DNA of 64,000 nucleotides, taken from Streptomyces cucumeris (GTDB lineage Bacteria; Actinomycetota; Actinomycetes; Streptomycetales; Streptomycetaceae). Of this stretch, positions 17,061 to 25,044 are shown in pieces; positions within the stretch are counted from its first letter, which is position 1; each line of letters opens with the position of its first letter. The position numbers were made by a program, and so were the translations under genes. The stretch is from assembly GCF_024295805.1 (NCBI RefSeq), contig NZ_JANCLX010000019.1, forward strand, positions 109,998 to 173,997, given 5' to 3'. A model generated the notes under the pieces. The model saw nothing but the letters and a program-made list of their open reading frames with translations. It was not told the DNA's origin and searched no databases.

Positions 17061-17421
17061 TGAATACTGCTGCTCGCTGAGTGTTGAGATCTATCGCGGA
17101 CGCTGACCGAGCCGTCTGCGTAGCGCGAACCAGTCCAACCCTCCGCCAGCGCCGAGGAAGGCGAGCACCAAGCGGTGTAGCTTGGTCCACACCCTGGCCT
17201 TGGACCAGCCAGTGAACCGCCGATGCACCGTTTGGCGCCCAAAACGGGCGGGAGCTGCCGCCAGGAGCAGCCTGTCCTGGCAACGTAAATGATCGCCGCG
17301 AGCACTGCCGGGCCCTCAGCCTTCCTCCGGCCCCGCCTCGAGGACGCACTGGAAGTGCAGGAGCAATCTGCACAAGGATTTCCCACAGGCCATCGCGCAT
17401 CAGACGCTCCGTCATCCCCAC
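17061..17421 (-). pseudogene. IS5-family transposase remnant, multiply frameshifted
   Basis: Read across three frames on the minus strand, IS5-type transposase text is recognisable. MTERLMRDGLWEILVQIAPALP is at the start, then AVLAAIIYVARTGCSWRQLPP, then HRRFTGWSKARVWTKLH and VLAFLGAGGGLDWFALRRR. At least two frameshifts separate the pieces, and the C-terminal DDE part is missing. It is inactive debris. Its 5' end abuts the decayed DUF4440 gene. Confidence 0.75.
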
Positions 17422-17458
17422 ACAGGCAACAACGAACGATCACCTCCCGAGATCGAAG

Positions 17459-17842
17459 TTATATGCTGTCGGGCGGGATAGGGGTGGCCTGGTGGTAGTA
17501 CATCCGCCACGTCGTGGCCCCCTTCTTGCGCCAGAGCGAACTCCGCCGTGCCCGGTTCCCATCCAACGTGGTCTCTTAGGTGAGGTGCACCAGCCCGGGT
17601 GTCAGCAGGACACCGGTGATCTTTGAGGGCTCATAGCGCGGACCGCGTTCTGCCCCGCCGTCCATCTCGGGCATCGCTGCAAGTATCTCGTCATACGTCC
17701 ACTGCCGCCCCGAAGCGCCGACTTCTGTGAAGTCCGGGTCCAACAGCTGTCGGACAAGCGAGCGTGAACTGCGCACGCCGGGGTCCATGAGGCGCAGCTC
17801 GCCTGTGATCGCTTCGCGCACCTCATCTGATTCTTCGCTCAT
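17459..17842 (-). pseudogene. DUF4440 (NTF2-like) gene with one internal stop
   Basis: The frame from ATG 17842 encodes an NTF2-like/DUF4440 protein (MSEESDEVREAITGELRLM, later LLDPDFTEVGASGRQW). It meets TAA at 17578-17576 after GLVHLT. Beyond the stop the same frame continues with family-like text (ETTLDGNRARRSSLWRKKG, then WRMYYHQATPIPP) and ends at TAA 17459. One base change, TAC or TAT to TAA, accounts for the break, so the inactivation looks recent. An IS5 remnant follows directly. Ordinary family length is about 125 residues, matching the full frame. Confidence 0.75.
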
Positions 17843-17931
17843 GCAGGGATCTTCGCCCAGGTGGCCAAGTTCACCGCAACCGAGTAACCATCCGCAGGGC
17901 ACAGTTCGGGTTCGGACCAGCCGCTCGCCAC

Positions 17932-18993
17932 CTATCGAGCCGGCCTCAGGGGCTTCGGAGTTGTCTGGCTCACCCGGTGGTCACGTTGCGCCGTCGTCGG
18001 CAGGAGGAGCGGCCCTGCTCGCTTGGCGCGACGCTGGACGAGGGCGGTCTCGATCCGTCCGATCCCCGGCAGCGCGCCCAGCTTGTCGGCCAGGAAGTCG
18101 TGCAGGGAGGTGGTGTCCCGGGACTGGACCATGGCAAAGACCGATGCGCGGCCCGTGGTGACCGCGGCGAAAGCGACTGTGGGGTGCCGTCCCAGCGCCT
18201 CGGTTGCTTCGTTCAGCGCGGCCGGCGCCACCTCCAGCCACATCAATGCCTCCATCGGGAAGCCGAAGTGGGACGGACTCACGTCCACCTCGAAGTGCAG
18301 CACCCCGGCGGCCCGCAGCCCGGCGATGCGGCGGCGCACGGTCGAGGCCGACCACCCGGTGACGGTGGCCAGCCGTGCCAATTCCGCCCGGCCGTCCAGG
18401 GCCAGTTCGCCCGCCAGCCGCGCCTCCGCCTCACCCCAGCCGGATGCCTCGGTAAGGGCCTCCGCACCATCCGATGACTGCGGTGTGACGCCGAGGAGGG
18501 CGGCCTGCTCGGACGCGTCCAGCGCGCTCGTCCGGCCCGCCCAGCCGCCGACCCCGGCGACCGGGCGCAGCACACAGCCCGCCTCGACATCTCGGATCCC
18601 CGGTGTCCGCAGCAGGTGGTCGAAAAGCGGTCGTCCGCTGTCCGTCCCCGCGACCGGGGTATGGACCATACAGGTCAGCCGTGTTCCGCCGACGAGCGGA
18701 GCGATCCACGAGGTGTCGTCCCGCTGCGCGAGAGCTGTGGTCAGAGCATCCGCGGTGTCCGGTGTGCAGTCGATGCGGACGAACCAGTCGAGCCTGCCGA
18801 TCCGCCGGCTGTCGATGAGTCCGACCACCCGGACCACCAGGGCTGACCGCAGCCGGTGGTAGCGGCGTGCGATGGTGCGTTCCGGGGCGCCGAGCACGGA
18901 GGCGATCGTGCTGAACGAGGCGCGTCCGTCGATCTGGAGGGCGTGGATCAGGCGGCGGTCCAGCGTGTCGAGTGTGACGGATTGCGTCACCAA
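17932..18993 (-). CDS. Double-domain Lrp/AsnC-family regulator
   Basis: A 353-residue protein with two Lrp modules. The first HTH (LDRRLIHALQIDGRASFSTI) is near residues 9-60, with a first RAM domain to about 150. The second HTH (ELALDGRAELARLATVTGWS) is near 192-240, with the second RAM domain to about 330. Ordinary Lrp proteins are half this size. The start is GTG 18993 with GGAGGGG upstream. It is divergent from a VOC gene 101 bp away and probably controls the VOC-DoxX pair. Confidence 0.88.
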   Translation of the reverse strand: MVTQSVTLDTLDRRLIHALQIDGRASFSTIASVLGAPERTIARRYHRLRSALVVRVVGLIDSRRIGRLDWFVRIDCTPDTADALTTALAQRDDTSWIAPLVGGTRLTCMVHTPVAGTDSGRPLFDHLLRTPGIRDVEAGCVLRPVAGVGGWAGRTSALDASEQAALLGVTPQSSDGAEALTEASGWGEAEARLAGELALDGRAELARLATVTGWSASTVRRRIAGLRAAGVLHFEVDVSPSHFGFPMEALMWLEVAPAALNEATEALGRHPTVAFAAVTTGRASVFAMVQSRDTTSLHDFLADKLGALPGIGRIETALVQRRAKRAGPLLLPTTAQRDHRVSQTTPKPLRPAR

Positions 18994-19094
18994 GTCCCCT
19001 CCGAATGTCCGGTCGCGTCTATCCCGGTGACATTACAGCGCGCAAGGGAGCACCGGGCAGGACGCTGGCGGCAACCACATGAAAGAGGCAGATC

Positions 19095-19484
19095 ATGTTG
19101 ACCGTCCTTCCCATCAGGTACGTGGCCGACGTCGAGGCGTCCCGGGACTTTTACGCCGGGCTGGGACTGGCCGTGCGGCCAGAGCCCGGCGCGGCTGTCT
19201 GGGTCCGGCTGACCGCCGACGCAGGCGCCGTCGGCGTCCATGCCGCCGCCGTCTCCCAGGGCCGGCCACCGGGCACCACCGAACTGGGCTTCGCCACGGA
19301 GGAGCCGCTGGAAGAAGTCGCCAAGCGGCTCGAACGCGACGGCTACCCGTATCAGCTCGTCGAGGAGAACTTCGGCCGCAGCATCCGGGTCACCGACCCG
19401 GACGGAGTCATTGTGCAGATCCAGCACATCGACCCGGACACCGTCCGCCAGTCGGCCGCGACCGTGGCAGGCGATCCCGCCTGA
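19095..19484 (+). CDS. VOC-family (glyoxalase/dioxygenase-fold) protein
   Basis: A 129-residue vicinal-oxygen-chelate protein. It has LPIRYVADVEASRDFYAGLG at the start, a loop GTTELGFATEEPLEE and the C-terminal block GRSIRVTDPDGVIVQIQHID, where metal ligands usually lie. Members include extradiol dioxygenases, glyoxalases and resistance proteins. A DoxX gene follows 105 bases later. In Bacillus, VOC and DoxX genes pair in the catDE and mhqNOP loci for catechol and quinone detoxification; similar use here is inferred. Confidence 0.82.
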   Translation: MLTVLPIRYVADVEASRDFYAGLGLAVRPEPGAAVWVRLTADAGAVGVHAAAVSQGRPPGTTELGFATEEPLEEVAKRLERDGYPYQLVEENFGRSIRVTDPDGVIVQIQHIDPDTVRQSAATVAGDPA

Positions 19485-19589
19485 CCAGCAGCCCCGAACA
19501 CAGCCCCCCACCGGCCCGCCCCCCCGTACTTCTCAACAGATCCATCACGACATGCATCACGACCCAAGTCACGGCAGGAAGACTCAGGC

Positions 19590-20084
19590 ATGGAACCGCT
19601 CATCACACTCGTCGCCGTCGCCGGCCTGCTGCTGCTCGCCGGGGCGCTCGGGGCCGAGCGGCTCCGTCAGCCGACCGTCGCCCTGCGCGGTGGCCTGGCG
19701 GCCATGTTCACACTCACCGGTGGTGCCCACTTCATCGGGATGCGCGAGGAGATCGTCGCCATGGTGCCATCAGCTCTGCCTGCCCCGGGCCTGCTCGTAA
19801 CGCTGACGGGCCTGGCCGAACTCGCCTGTGCACTCGGCCTGCTGTGGTCACGGATCGCCCGGGGTTCGGCCGCCGTGCTCAGCGCGATGCTGATCGTGAT
19901 GTTCCCCGCCAACGTGCACGCCGCCCACGGCGATGTGCCCTGGTGGGAGGAGCTCGGCCCCCGCACGGCCACCCAGACCGTCTTCCTCGCGGCCACCATC
20001 ACCGTGCTGGCACGCCACGGCCGGGCGGTTGCGGGGATCTCCGCGGAGCCCCCGCTCAGCTCCCCGCCGCGGAGTCTGCGGTAG
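19590..20084 (+). CDS. DoxX-family membrane protein
   Basis: A 164-residue protein with four predicted membrane helices. It carries the DoxX feature FTLTGGAHFIGMREEIVAMVP, in which the His and Arg are conserved. It lies downstream of the VOC gene in the same orientation. Together with the double Lrp regulator it forms a unit parallel to the LysR-cupin-DoxX unit 3 kb upstream. Confidence 0.85.
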   Translation: MEPLITLVAVAGLLLLAGALGAERLRQPTVALRGGLAAMFTLTGGAHFIGMREEIVAMVPSALPAPGLLVTLTGLAELACALGLLWSRIARGSAAVLSAMLIVMFPANVHAAHGDVPWWEELGPRTATQTVFLAATITVLARHGRAVAGISAEPPLSSPPRSLR

Positions 20085-20391
20085 CAGATGCCCGTATCTC
20101 GAAGAATGGACCGCTGTGAGGTCATGCTGGAGCCTGACCACCGACCCGGCCGAGACGGCTTCTCCGACAGGTCTCGCCAACAGCCGCCAAGACGCTCCCG
20201 TCACCTCTGGCCGGGCACGCCCAGTCGACCCTCGGACCAAACGCAAGATGCCAGAGCTCAACTCCAAGCCGACCTGGCACCCAATGAATCCAACCATCCA
20301 CTGGTAGCTTGATCTGCGCTCCAGGCCGTCTTCGTCAGCCGAAGACACCCGTCTAGGAGGGTGTCTCACGTGACGTGATGTTCGTGCGGCA
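20085..20391. other. Intergenic region before IS debris
   Basis: These 307 bases show no gene I recognise. The last part (about 20355-20391) carries TCACGTGACGTGA-type short symmetry and leads into the IS5 fragment, so it may be an old IS end. Confidence 0.4.
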
Positions 20392-20735
20392 TTGATGCCG
20401 GTCGTGGGTGCTGATCTATCGAGGCGTCTGTTTCGTGATGAACTCTGGGAACGGGGCGCCCCGTTGCTGCCATCGTTCGGTGCTCGTCTCCAAGGTGGTG
20501 GGACCGCTCGGTGTGACGAGCGGGCCGTGTTCACGGCAGTGGCGCAAACGCTGGCCAGCGGCTGTGTCGGGCCGCATCTGCCGCCGACTTTCGGCACGTC
20601 GCCCGCTGCCGCGCATCGCCGCTTCACGGTATGGACCGAGGCCGGCCTGCACCCGCCGTCGGGTCCCACCGGGGACCACGGCGGCGCCGACCCGTCAAAC
20701 TCCGCGCGGACAAGAACAGGTTCGGATACCAGCGA
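20392..20735 (+). pseudogene. IS5-family transposase fragment with internal deletion
   Basis: The N-terminal part reads RRLFRDELWERGAPLLPSFG and then FGTSPAAAHRRFTVWTEAGL, as in Streptomyces IS5-group transposases. After about 20665 the frame shifts and continues as RRRRPVKLRADKNRFGYQR, a segment from the C-terminal catalytic half. The middle is deleted, so the gene is dead. Confidence 0.75.
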
Positions 20736-20750
20736 CTTCCACATTCTGTC

Positions 20751-20787
20751 CTGGACATGTGTCCATGTATTATGGACACATGTCCAG
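20751..20787. promoter_or_regulatory. Two tandem palindromic operators flanking a -10
   Basis: TGGACATGTGTCCA (20752-20765) and TGGACACATGTCCA (20773-20786) are each palindromes with 6-bp arms. The two are also perfect mirror copies over 15 bases (20751-20765 against 20773-20787). The 7-base spacer TGTATTA plus the next T forms a good -10, TATTAT (20768-20773), so both operators touch the promoter. The TetR protein encoded two genes downstream is the likely ligand. Confidence 0.7.
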
Positions 20788-20814
20788 GAGTCCTTTGAGT
20801 AGTAGGGAACGCCC

Positions 20815-21177
20815 ATGGAAATAGCCGCGAACCTGCTGGTCGCGCTGGTGGCAGCGCTGCACGCGTACATCCTGGTTCTCGAGATGTTCCTCTGGGAGAA
20901 GAAGCCGGGCCGCAGTCTCTCCGGCTTCGATGCGGACATGGCCCGGGCCACGGCCCCGCTGGCCGCGAACCAAGGCCTCTACAACGGATTCCTGGCCGCT
21001 GGGCTGGTCTGGGGCTTGATCGCGTGGGATCCGACCGGGTTCCGGGTCCAGGTGTTCTTCCTTTCCTGCGTGCTCGTCGCCGGCCTGTACGGCGGATTCA
21101 CCGCCAATCGGCGCATCCTCGTCGCCCAGGCACTGCCCGGAGCCCTGTCGCTCGCCGCCGTCCTGCTAGCACGGTGA
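20815..21177 (+). CDS. DUF1304 membrane protein
   Basis: A 120-residue protein with four membrane helices. It has the DUF1304 signatures ALHAYILVLEMFLWEKK near the start and NQGLYNGFLAAGLVWG in the middle. Its function is not established; the family is often annotated as an efflux or stress membrane protein. AGGGAA precedes the ATG. The TetR gene follows with overlapping stop and start (GTGA), making a two-gene operon under the twin palindromes. Confidence 0.88.
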   Translation: MEIAANLLVALVAALHAYILVLEMFLWEKKPGRSLSGFDADMARATAPLAANQGLYNGFLAAGLVWGLIAWDPTGFRVQVFFLSCVLVAGLYGGFTANRRILVAQALPGALSLAAVLLAR

Positions 21178-21740
21178 CCGAGATGCAGGCCGATCCCCGT
21201 GCGGCGCGGACCCGGGCCAGACTGCGCAAGGCGCTGCTGGAGGAGTGCGCCCTCCGCCCCCTGGGAGAGATCAGCGTCGCCTCGCTGGTACGCCGGGCGG
21301 GAGTCGGCCGCGCGACCTTCTACCTCCATTACGCCGACCTGGAGGCGCTCGCCGTCGACGCCTGCGCCGACATCGTCCGCGAAGCCGTGGACGCCCTCCA
21401 CGCATGGCGCGGTTTGCCCGATCCCACGACCCCGCCGCCCGCCCTGCCCGCCTTCTTCGAGAGCCTCGCCCCGCACGTCGGCCTGTACCGGGAGTTGCTG
21501 CGCCCGGGCGGCAGCGGCCCTCTCGGCCGAGTGCTGTGTGAGGATCTGCGCGCCCGCAGCCGTACCGAACGCACCCTGGCCGGTGCACCGGAGCCCGACC
21601 TGGTCGCCTCGGCCGTGGCCGCAACCTTCGCCGGGGTGCTCGCCGACTGGTTGCACGGCCTCATCGAGGCCACTCCCTCCGAGATTGCCCAGCGGGTCTG
21701 GCGCCTGCTCGTCAACCTGCACCGCACCCCTCTGTCCTGA
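21174..21740 (+). CDS. TetR-family regulator
   Basis: A 188-residue TetR protein. The N-terminal HTH reads LRKALLEECALRPLGEISVA and then LVRRAGVGRATFYLHYADLE; the C-terminal ligand domain is helical. GTG 21174 overlaps the DUF1304 stop by four bases; ATG 21183 is the alternative. Because it shares the operon with DUF1304 behind two operators, autorepression and control of DUF1304 are likely. Confidence 0.88.
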   Translation: MTEMQADPRAARTRARLRKALLEECALRPLGEISVASLVRRAGVGRATFYLHYADLEALAVDACADIVREAVDALHAWRGLPDPTTPPPALPAFFESLAPHVGLYRELLRPGGSGPLGRVLCEDLRARSRTERTLAGAPEPDLVASAVAATFAGVLADWLHGLIEATPSEIAQRVWRLLVNLHRTPLS

Positions 21741-21778
21741 CGGACCATCCGGCCCGTCGGCGGGAGGGGCCGGGACAC

Positions 21779-21955
21779 GTGGCACGGGCTTTCGGAGGGG
21801 AGATTCACCGTGTTGCCGTCCGCTCGGATGTAGAGGGAGCGGCGCTGGAACGCCTCGCAGCCGCAGCAGTGAGCACGCTGCTCCAGTTCTGCGCCGGCAG
21901 CCACTTCTCGACGGCTCGCGGGATGCCGCCGGGCCGTTCACGGGAGTGGCGGTGA
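21779..21955 (+). CDS. Small hypothetical ORF
   Basis: A 58-residue frame from GTG 21779 with GGAGGGG about ten bases upstream and good Streptomyces codon use (EGAALERLAAAAVSTLLQFC). I do not recognise it. It may be real or the remainder of a larger gene. Confidence 0.25.
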   Translation: MARAFGGEIHRVAVRSDVEGAALERLAAAAVSTLLQFCAGSHFSTARGMPPGRSREWR

Positions 21956-21976
21956 TGGCGTGGTGAATCACGCCTG

Positions 21977-22228
21977 GTGCCGCCGCTGGCAGGCCGGGGG
22001 CGCCGCTCCGTCAAGCCCAGGCAGTGGCGGCGGTGGGTCGAGCTGATGCTGGAGGCGTTGGACGTCGCATGCCTTCCCGGGGGCTCGGAGTGCGGCTTGG
22101 CGTTCGTCGGCTGCGTGGATTTCGGCTCGCGCTACGCGATGGGCAACTCCCAGTCGCTCGAAGGGCCTTCGAGTCGTATCACCATCAAGAAGCGGGGCTG
22201 GGGCGAGGCCGTTCCCGGTGACGACTGA
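21977..22228 (+). CDS. Small hypothetical protein ending at a terminator
   Basis: An 83-residue frame (VELMLEALDVACLPGG, then LAFVGCVDFGSRYAMGN, ending KKRGWGEAVPGDD) with strong G/C third positions. Its TGA ends one base before a perfect 11-bp hairpin, which supports a real transcript end here. There is no family match I can name. The GTG start at 21977 is uncertain. Confidence 0.4.
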   Translation: MPPLAGRGRRSVKPRQWRRWVELMLEALDVACLPGGSECGLAFVGCVDFGSRYAMGNSQSLEGPSSRITIKKRGWGEAVPGDD

Positions 22229-22229
22229 C

Positions 22230-22260
22230 CCGGCGGGGCCAAGCCAACCGGCCCCGCCGG
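22230..22260 (+). terminator. Hairpin terminator
   Basis: A perfect 11-bp stem CCGGCGGGGCC / GGCCCCGCCGG with a 9-nt loop, immediately after the stop of the preceding small ORF. Confidence 0.65.
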
Positions 22261-22486
22261 ATCCCGCCCGCGCGTCCCGGTATCGGCAACAAATGTTGTC
22301 CGTCTGCCACACCCGGTTCCAGCATGGGGACCAGTAGTGATCATCGCGATCAAGCGGATGGCCCAGGCGTCCGCGCCACTCGGCCGGCCCGAGGTGTCCG
22401 GGTGACGCCGTGCCCCGCGCGCCGGGCAGACCGGCGCGCACCCGGCTTGGTCCGCCCGCCCCGAGCCCTCCCCAAGGAGTTTCCCC

Positions 22487-22528
22487 ATGCGCTCGACCAC
22501 TTTCCGTTTGCTCGGCGGCAGCCGATGA
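22487..22528 (+). CDS. 13-residue leader peptide upstream of the MFS gene
   Basis: A short frame ATG to TGA encodes MRSTTFRLLGGSR. It has the strongest ribosome site in the neighbourhood, AAGGAG eight bases upstream. Its stop overlaps the MFS start as ATGA, while the MFS gene itself has no good ribosome site. This suggests translational coupling through a leader peptide, or ribosome-stalling control as known for some drug-exporter genes. A symmetric element CAACA-AA-TGTTG at 22287-22298 lies farther upstream. Confidence 0.5.
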   Translation: MRSTTFRLLGGSR

Positions 22529-23751
22529 GCGTCCAGGCCGAAGCCCACGAGGTAGCCACCCGCAAGGCCGCTGACCGGCTGCCGTTCGCGGTCTACCTGC
22601 TCGCGTTCAGCCTGTTCGCAATGGGCAGCGCCGAATTCCTGCTCGCCGGTGTCCTCCCCGACATCGCCGACGACCTGAACATCTCGCTCTCCTCCGCCGG
22701 CGCCCTGATCTCCGCGTTCGCCATCGGCGTCGTCATCGGCGGCCCGCCACTGGCGGTCCTGACGCTGCGCTGGCCACGGCGCACCACCCTGGTGGTCTCG
22801 CAGGTCGTGTTCGCCGTCTGCGTTGCGGTCGGCCTGGTGACCGACAACTTCAGCGTCCTGATCGCCACCCGCTTCCTGTGCGGTCTGGCCTACGCCGGAT
22901 TCTGGGCGGTCGCCGCGGTCACCGCGATCGGACTCGTCACCCCCGACCGCACCGCACGGGCTTCCGGCGTGGTGGTCAGCGGACTGAGCATCGCCATGGT
23001 CGGCGGAGGTCCGGCCGGCGCGTTCCTCAGCCACTTCACGGGCTGGCGGGGCGGGTTCTGGGCGGTGGTCGCTCTCACCGTCCTCGGCGCGGTGGCGACG
23101 GCCGTCGCCGTCCCCTCAACCCAGGCGGCCCGGGAACCCAGCGTGAGCCGCGAGCTGCGCACCATGCGACAGCCACAGCTGTGGGTGGTGTACGCCGCGA
23201 CGCTGCTGAGCACCGCCGCGTACATGATCTCGTACAACTACCTGGCGGCATTCCTCACGGACATCACCGGAGTCGACTCCGTGTGGGTGCCGCCGATCCT
23301 CGTCCTGTTCGGTGTCGGCGCCTTCATCGGCCTGTCCATCGGCGGCCGGGTCGCCGACGGGCGTCCCCACCACGCTCTCCTCATCGGGGCCGGTGGCATC
23401 CTCGTCACGTCGGTGCTGCTTGCGGTCTTCGCCGACTACGCGATCGCCGTCATCGTCCTGGTGCTGCTCTTGGGCATCGCCGGATTCATACTCAACCCGG
23501 CCGTCTACGGGCGGGTGTTCACTGTGGCGGCCGACGCGCCGACGCTCGCCGGAGCCACCGCCGTCTCCATGTTCCAGCTCGGCATCAGCCTGGTGCCGGT
23601 CCTCGCGGGCGTCGCCCTCGGCGCCGGCGCCGGACTGACCTACATCCCCTGGCTGGGCGCCTGCCTGGCCGCACTCACCATTCCGGTCGTCCTGATCGAG
23701 CGGACGATGGCCCGCAGTCGGGCGCGGAGCCCGCGGACCAGCGAGAACTGA
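22525..23751 (+). CDS. MFS drug-exporter-type transporter (DHA1; Cmx/CmlR-like)
   Basis: A 408-residue transporter with 12 membrane helices. Helix 1 contains LAFSLFAMGSAEFLLAG, the loop after helix 2 is LRWPRR (motif A position), and motif C-like GLSIAMVGGGPAGAFL lies in helix 5. This resembles DHA1 exporters including chloramphenicol-type pumps. Start ATG 22525 overlaps the stop of a 13-codon leader ORF. The substrate is unknown. Downstream lies gene debris, so it is probably monocistronic with its leader. Confidence 0.88.
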   Translation: MSVQAEAHEVATRKAADRLPFAVYLLAFSLFAMGSAEFLLAGVLPDIADDLNISLSSAGALISAFAIGVVIGGPPLAVLTLRWPRRTTLVVSQVVFAVCVAVGLVTDNFSVLIATRFLCGLAYAGFWAVAAVTAIGLVTPDRTARASGVVVSGLSIAMVGGGPAGAFLSHFTGWRGGFWAVVALTVLGAVATAVAVPSTQAAREPSVSRELRTMRQPQLWVVYAATLLSTAAYMISYNYLAAFLTDITGVDSVWVPPILVLFGVGAFIGLSIGGRVADGRPHHALLIGAGGILVTSVLLAVFADYAIAVIVLVLLLGIAGFILNPAVYGRVFTVAADAPTLAGATAVSMFQLGISLVPVLAGVALGAGAGLTYIPWLGACLAALTIPVVLIERTMARSRARSPRTSEN

Positions 23752-23871
23752 CCTCGCCCGTCCGCTCCAAGCCAGCGTTCCCCGTACCCATCCATCGACC
23801 GGGCGGCCACCACTGGGACTGCCGGGCCGGCCTCCGCACCAGCAGCCCGCCTGGAGGAGCCGGTCCAGGAC

Positions 23872-24101
23872 CGTGGCGGAGTACTCGAGGTCGGGGAGGC
23901 CGCCGATGCGAGGGAACGCTTCCCGTATCGGCTCGGCGAGGTCGTCGGCGATGGCTCCGCCGTCAACGGTGCCATCGCCGTGCGCGGGCAACCTCGCTGG
24001 GGCGCCTGGGAGGCCCCGGGAGCTCGGACTGGTCCTGGGAACGTGTGCTGCCCTTCTACGAGGACATCGAGAACGACGCCGACCACCCTGGCCGGCTGGA
24101 C
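23872..24101 (+). pseudogene. GMC oxidoreductase N-terminal debris
   Basis: Pieces of a glucose-methanol-choline oxidoreductase N-terminus are readable: GEVVGDGSAVNGAIAVRGQP in one frame and WSWERVLPFYEDIENDADHP in another. The FAD-binding start and the whole C-terminus are gone. This is decayed sequence, directly followed by a piece of a different gene. Confidence 0.6.
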
Positions 24102-24148
24102 GGCGGCAGCGAGCCGCCAAGACCGCCAAGACCGGCAAGGGCGCCGGG

Positions 24149-24338
24149 CGGCTGTCGTCGGCGGACACGGCCGAGGTGAAGTGGTGGACGACGGAGCTCC
24201 AGGTCGACATCGCCAACCGCTGCCTCCAGATTCACGGAGGCCACGGCTATCTGAAGAAGAGATCTCCCAGGAATTGGGTCAACGGCCGGGTGCAGACGAT
24301 CTATGGCGGGACGACGGAGGTGATCAAGGAGCCGATAC
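24149..24338 (+). pseudogene. Acyl-CoA dehydrogenase C-terminal fragment
   Basis: The frame reads ADTAEVKWWTTELQVDIANR, CLQIHGGHGYLKK and VQTIYGGTTEVIKE, which is the C-terminal helix bundle of an acyl-CoA dehydrogenase including the YGGTTE substrate and FAD loop. The first 300 or so residues are missing. It is joined to GMC oxidoreductase debris, so deletions have fused unrelated gene ends. Confidence 0.75.
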
Positions 24339-24402
24339 GCCGGTCACGCCCCGCCCTCCCGGCTGACCGTGCCGAGGCACGCGTGTTCCGAAAACAGCAT
24401 CT

Positions 24403-25044
24403 TTGATTGCGACTTCGGAAACACATCAGTCTAATGACGGCGTGGAGCAGTCACCGAGGATCACCCAGGCCCTATCCGCTGTCGGTGCCCGGCTCAAACG
24501 GGTGCGTACCGCTCGTGGCGTCACCCTCGCCGCGCTGTCAGAGGCCACCGGCATCTCCAAGAGCACACTGTCGCGTCTGGAAACAGGACAGCGCCGCCCC
24601 AGCCTCGAACTACTGTTGCCCATCGCCGAAGCCCACCAGGTGCCCCTGGACGAACTGGTCGGCGCTCCGGAGGTGGGCGATCCGCGAGTCCGGCTCAAAT
24701 CGCACCTGGTGAACGGCAACACCGTGCTGCCGCTGACCCGGCAGCCCGGGCCGCTGCAGAGCTACAAGATGATCCTGCCGGCGGACCGCTCCACCCCTGA
24801 GCTGTGCACCCACGAGGGGTACGAGTGGCTGTATGTGCTTTCCGGACGGCTGCGGCTCGTCCTGGCGGAACACGATCTGGTCCTCGGCCCCGGTGAGGTG
24901 GCCGAGTTCGAGACCCGGCTGCCGCACTGGTTCGGCAGTACGGGGGAGGGGCCGGTCGAGGTCCTCAGCGTCTTCGGCCGCCAGGGTGAGCGGATGCATG
25001 TACGCGCCCGCCCGACACACCGAACGCCCGCCTCCGGTGCATGA
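24403..25044 (+). CDS. XRE-family regulator with cupin domain
   Basis: A 213-residue regulator. The HTH at about residues 28-80 reads LKRVRTARGVTLAALSEATG and then ISKSTLSRLETGQRRPSLEL. A cupin domain occupies about 110-200 (HEGYEWLYVLSGRLRLVL, GPGEVAEFETRLPHWFG). Such proteins sense small ligands and repress neighbouring metabolic genes. The TTG start at 24403 lacks a clear ribosome site; GTG 24442 could be the true start. No obvious target lies nearby except its own promoter. Confidence 0.82.
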   Translation: MIATSETHQSNDGVEQSPRITQALSAVGARLKRVRTARGVTLAALSEATGISKSTLSRLETGQRRPSLELLLPIAEAHQVPLDELVGAPEVGDPRVRLKSHLVNGNTVLPLTRQPGPLQSYKMILPADRSTPELCTHEGYEWLYVLSGRLRLVLAEHDLVLGPGEVAEFETRLPHWFGSTGEGPVEVLSVFGRQGERMHVRARPTHRTPASGA

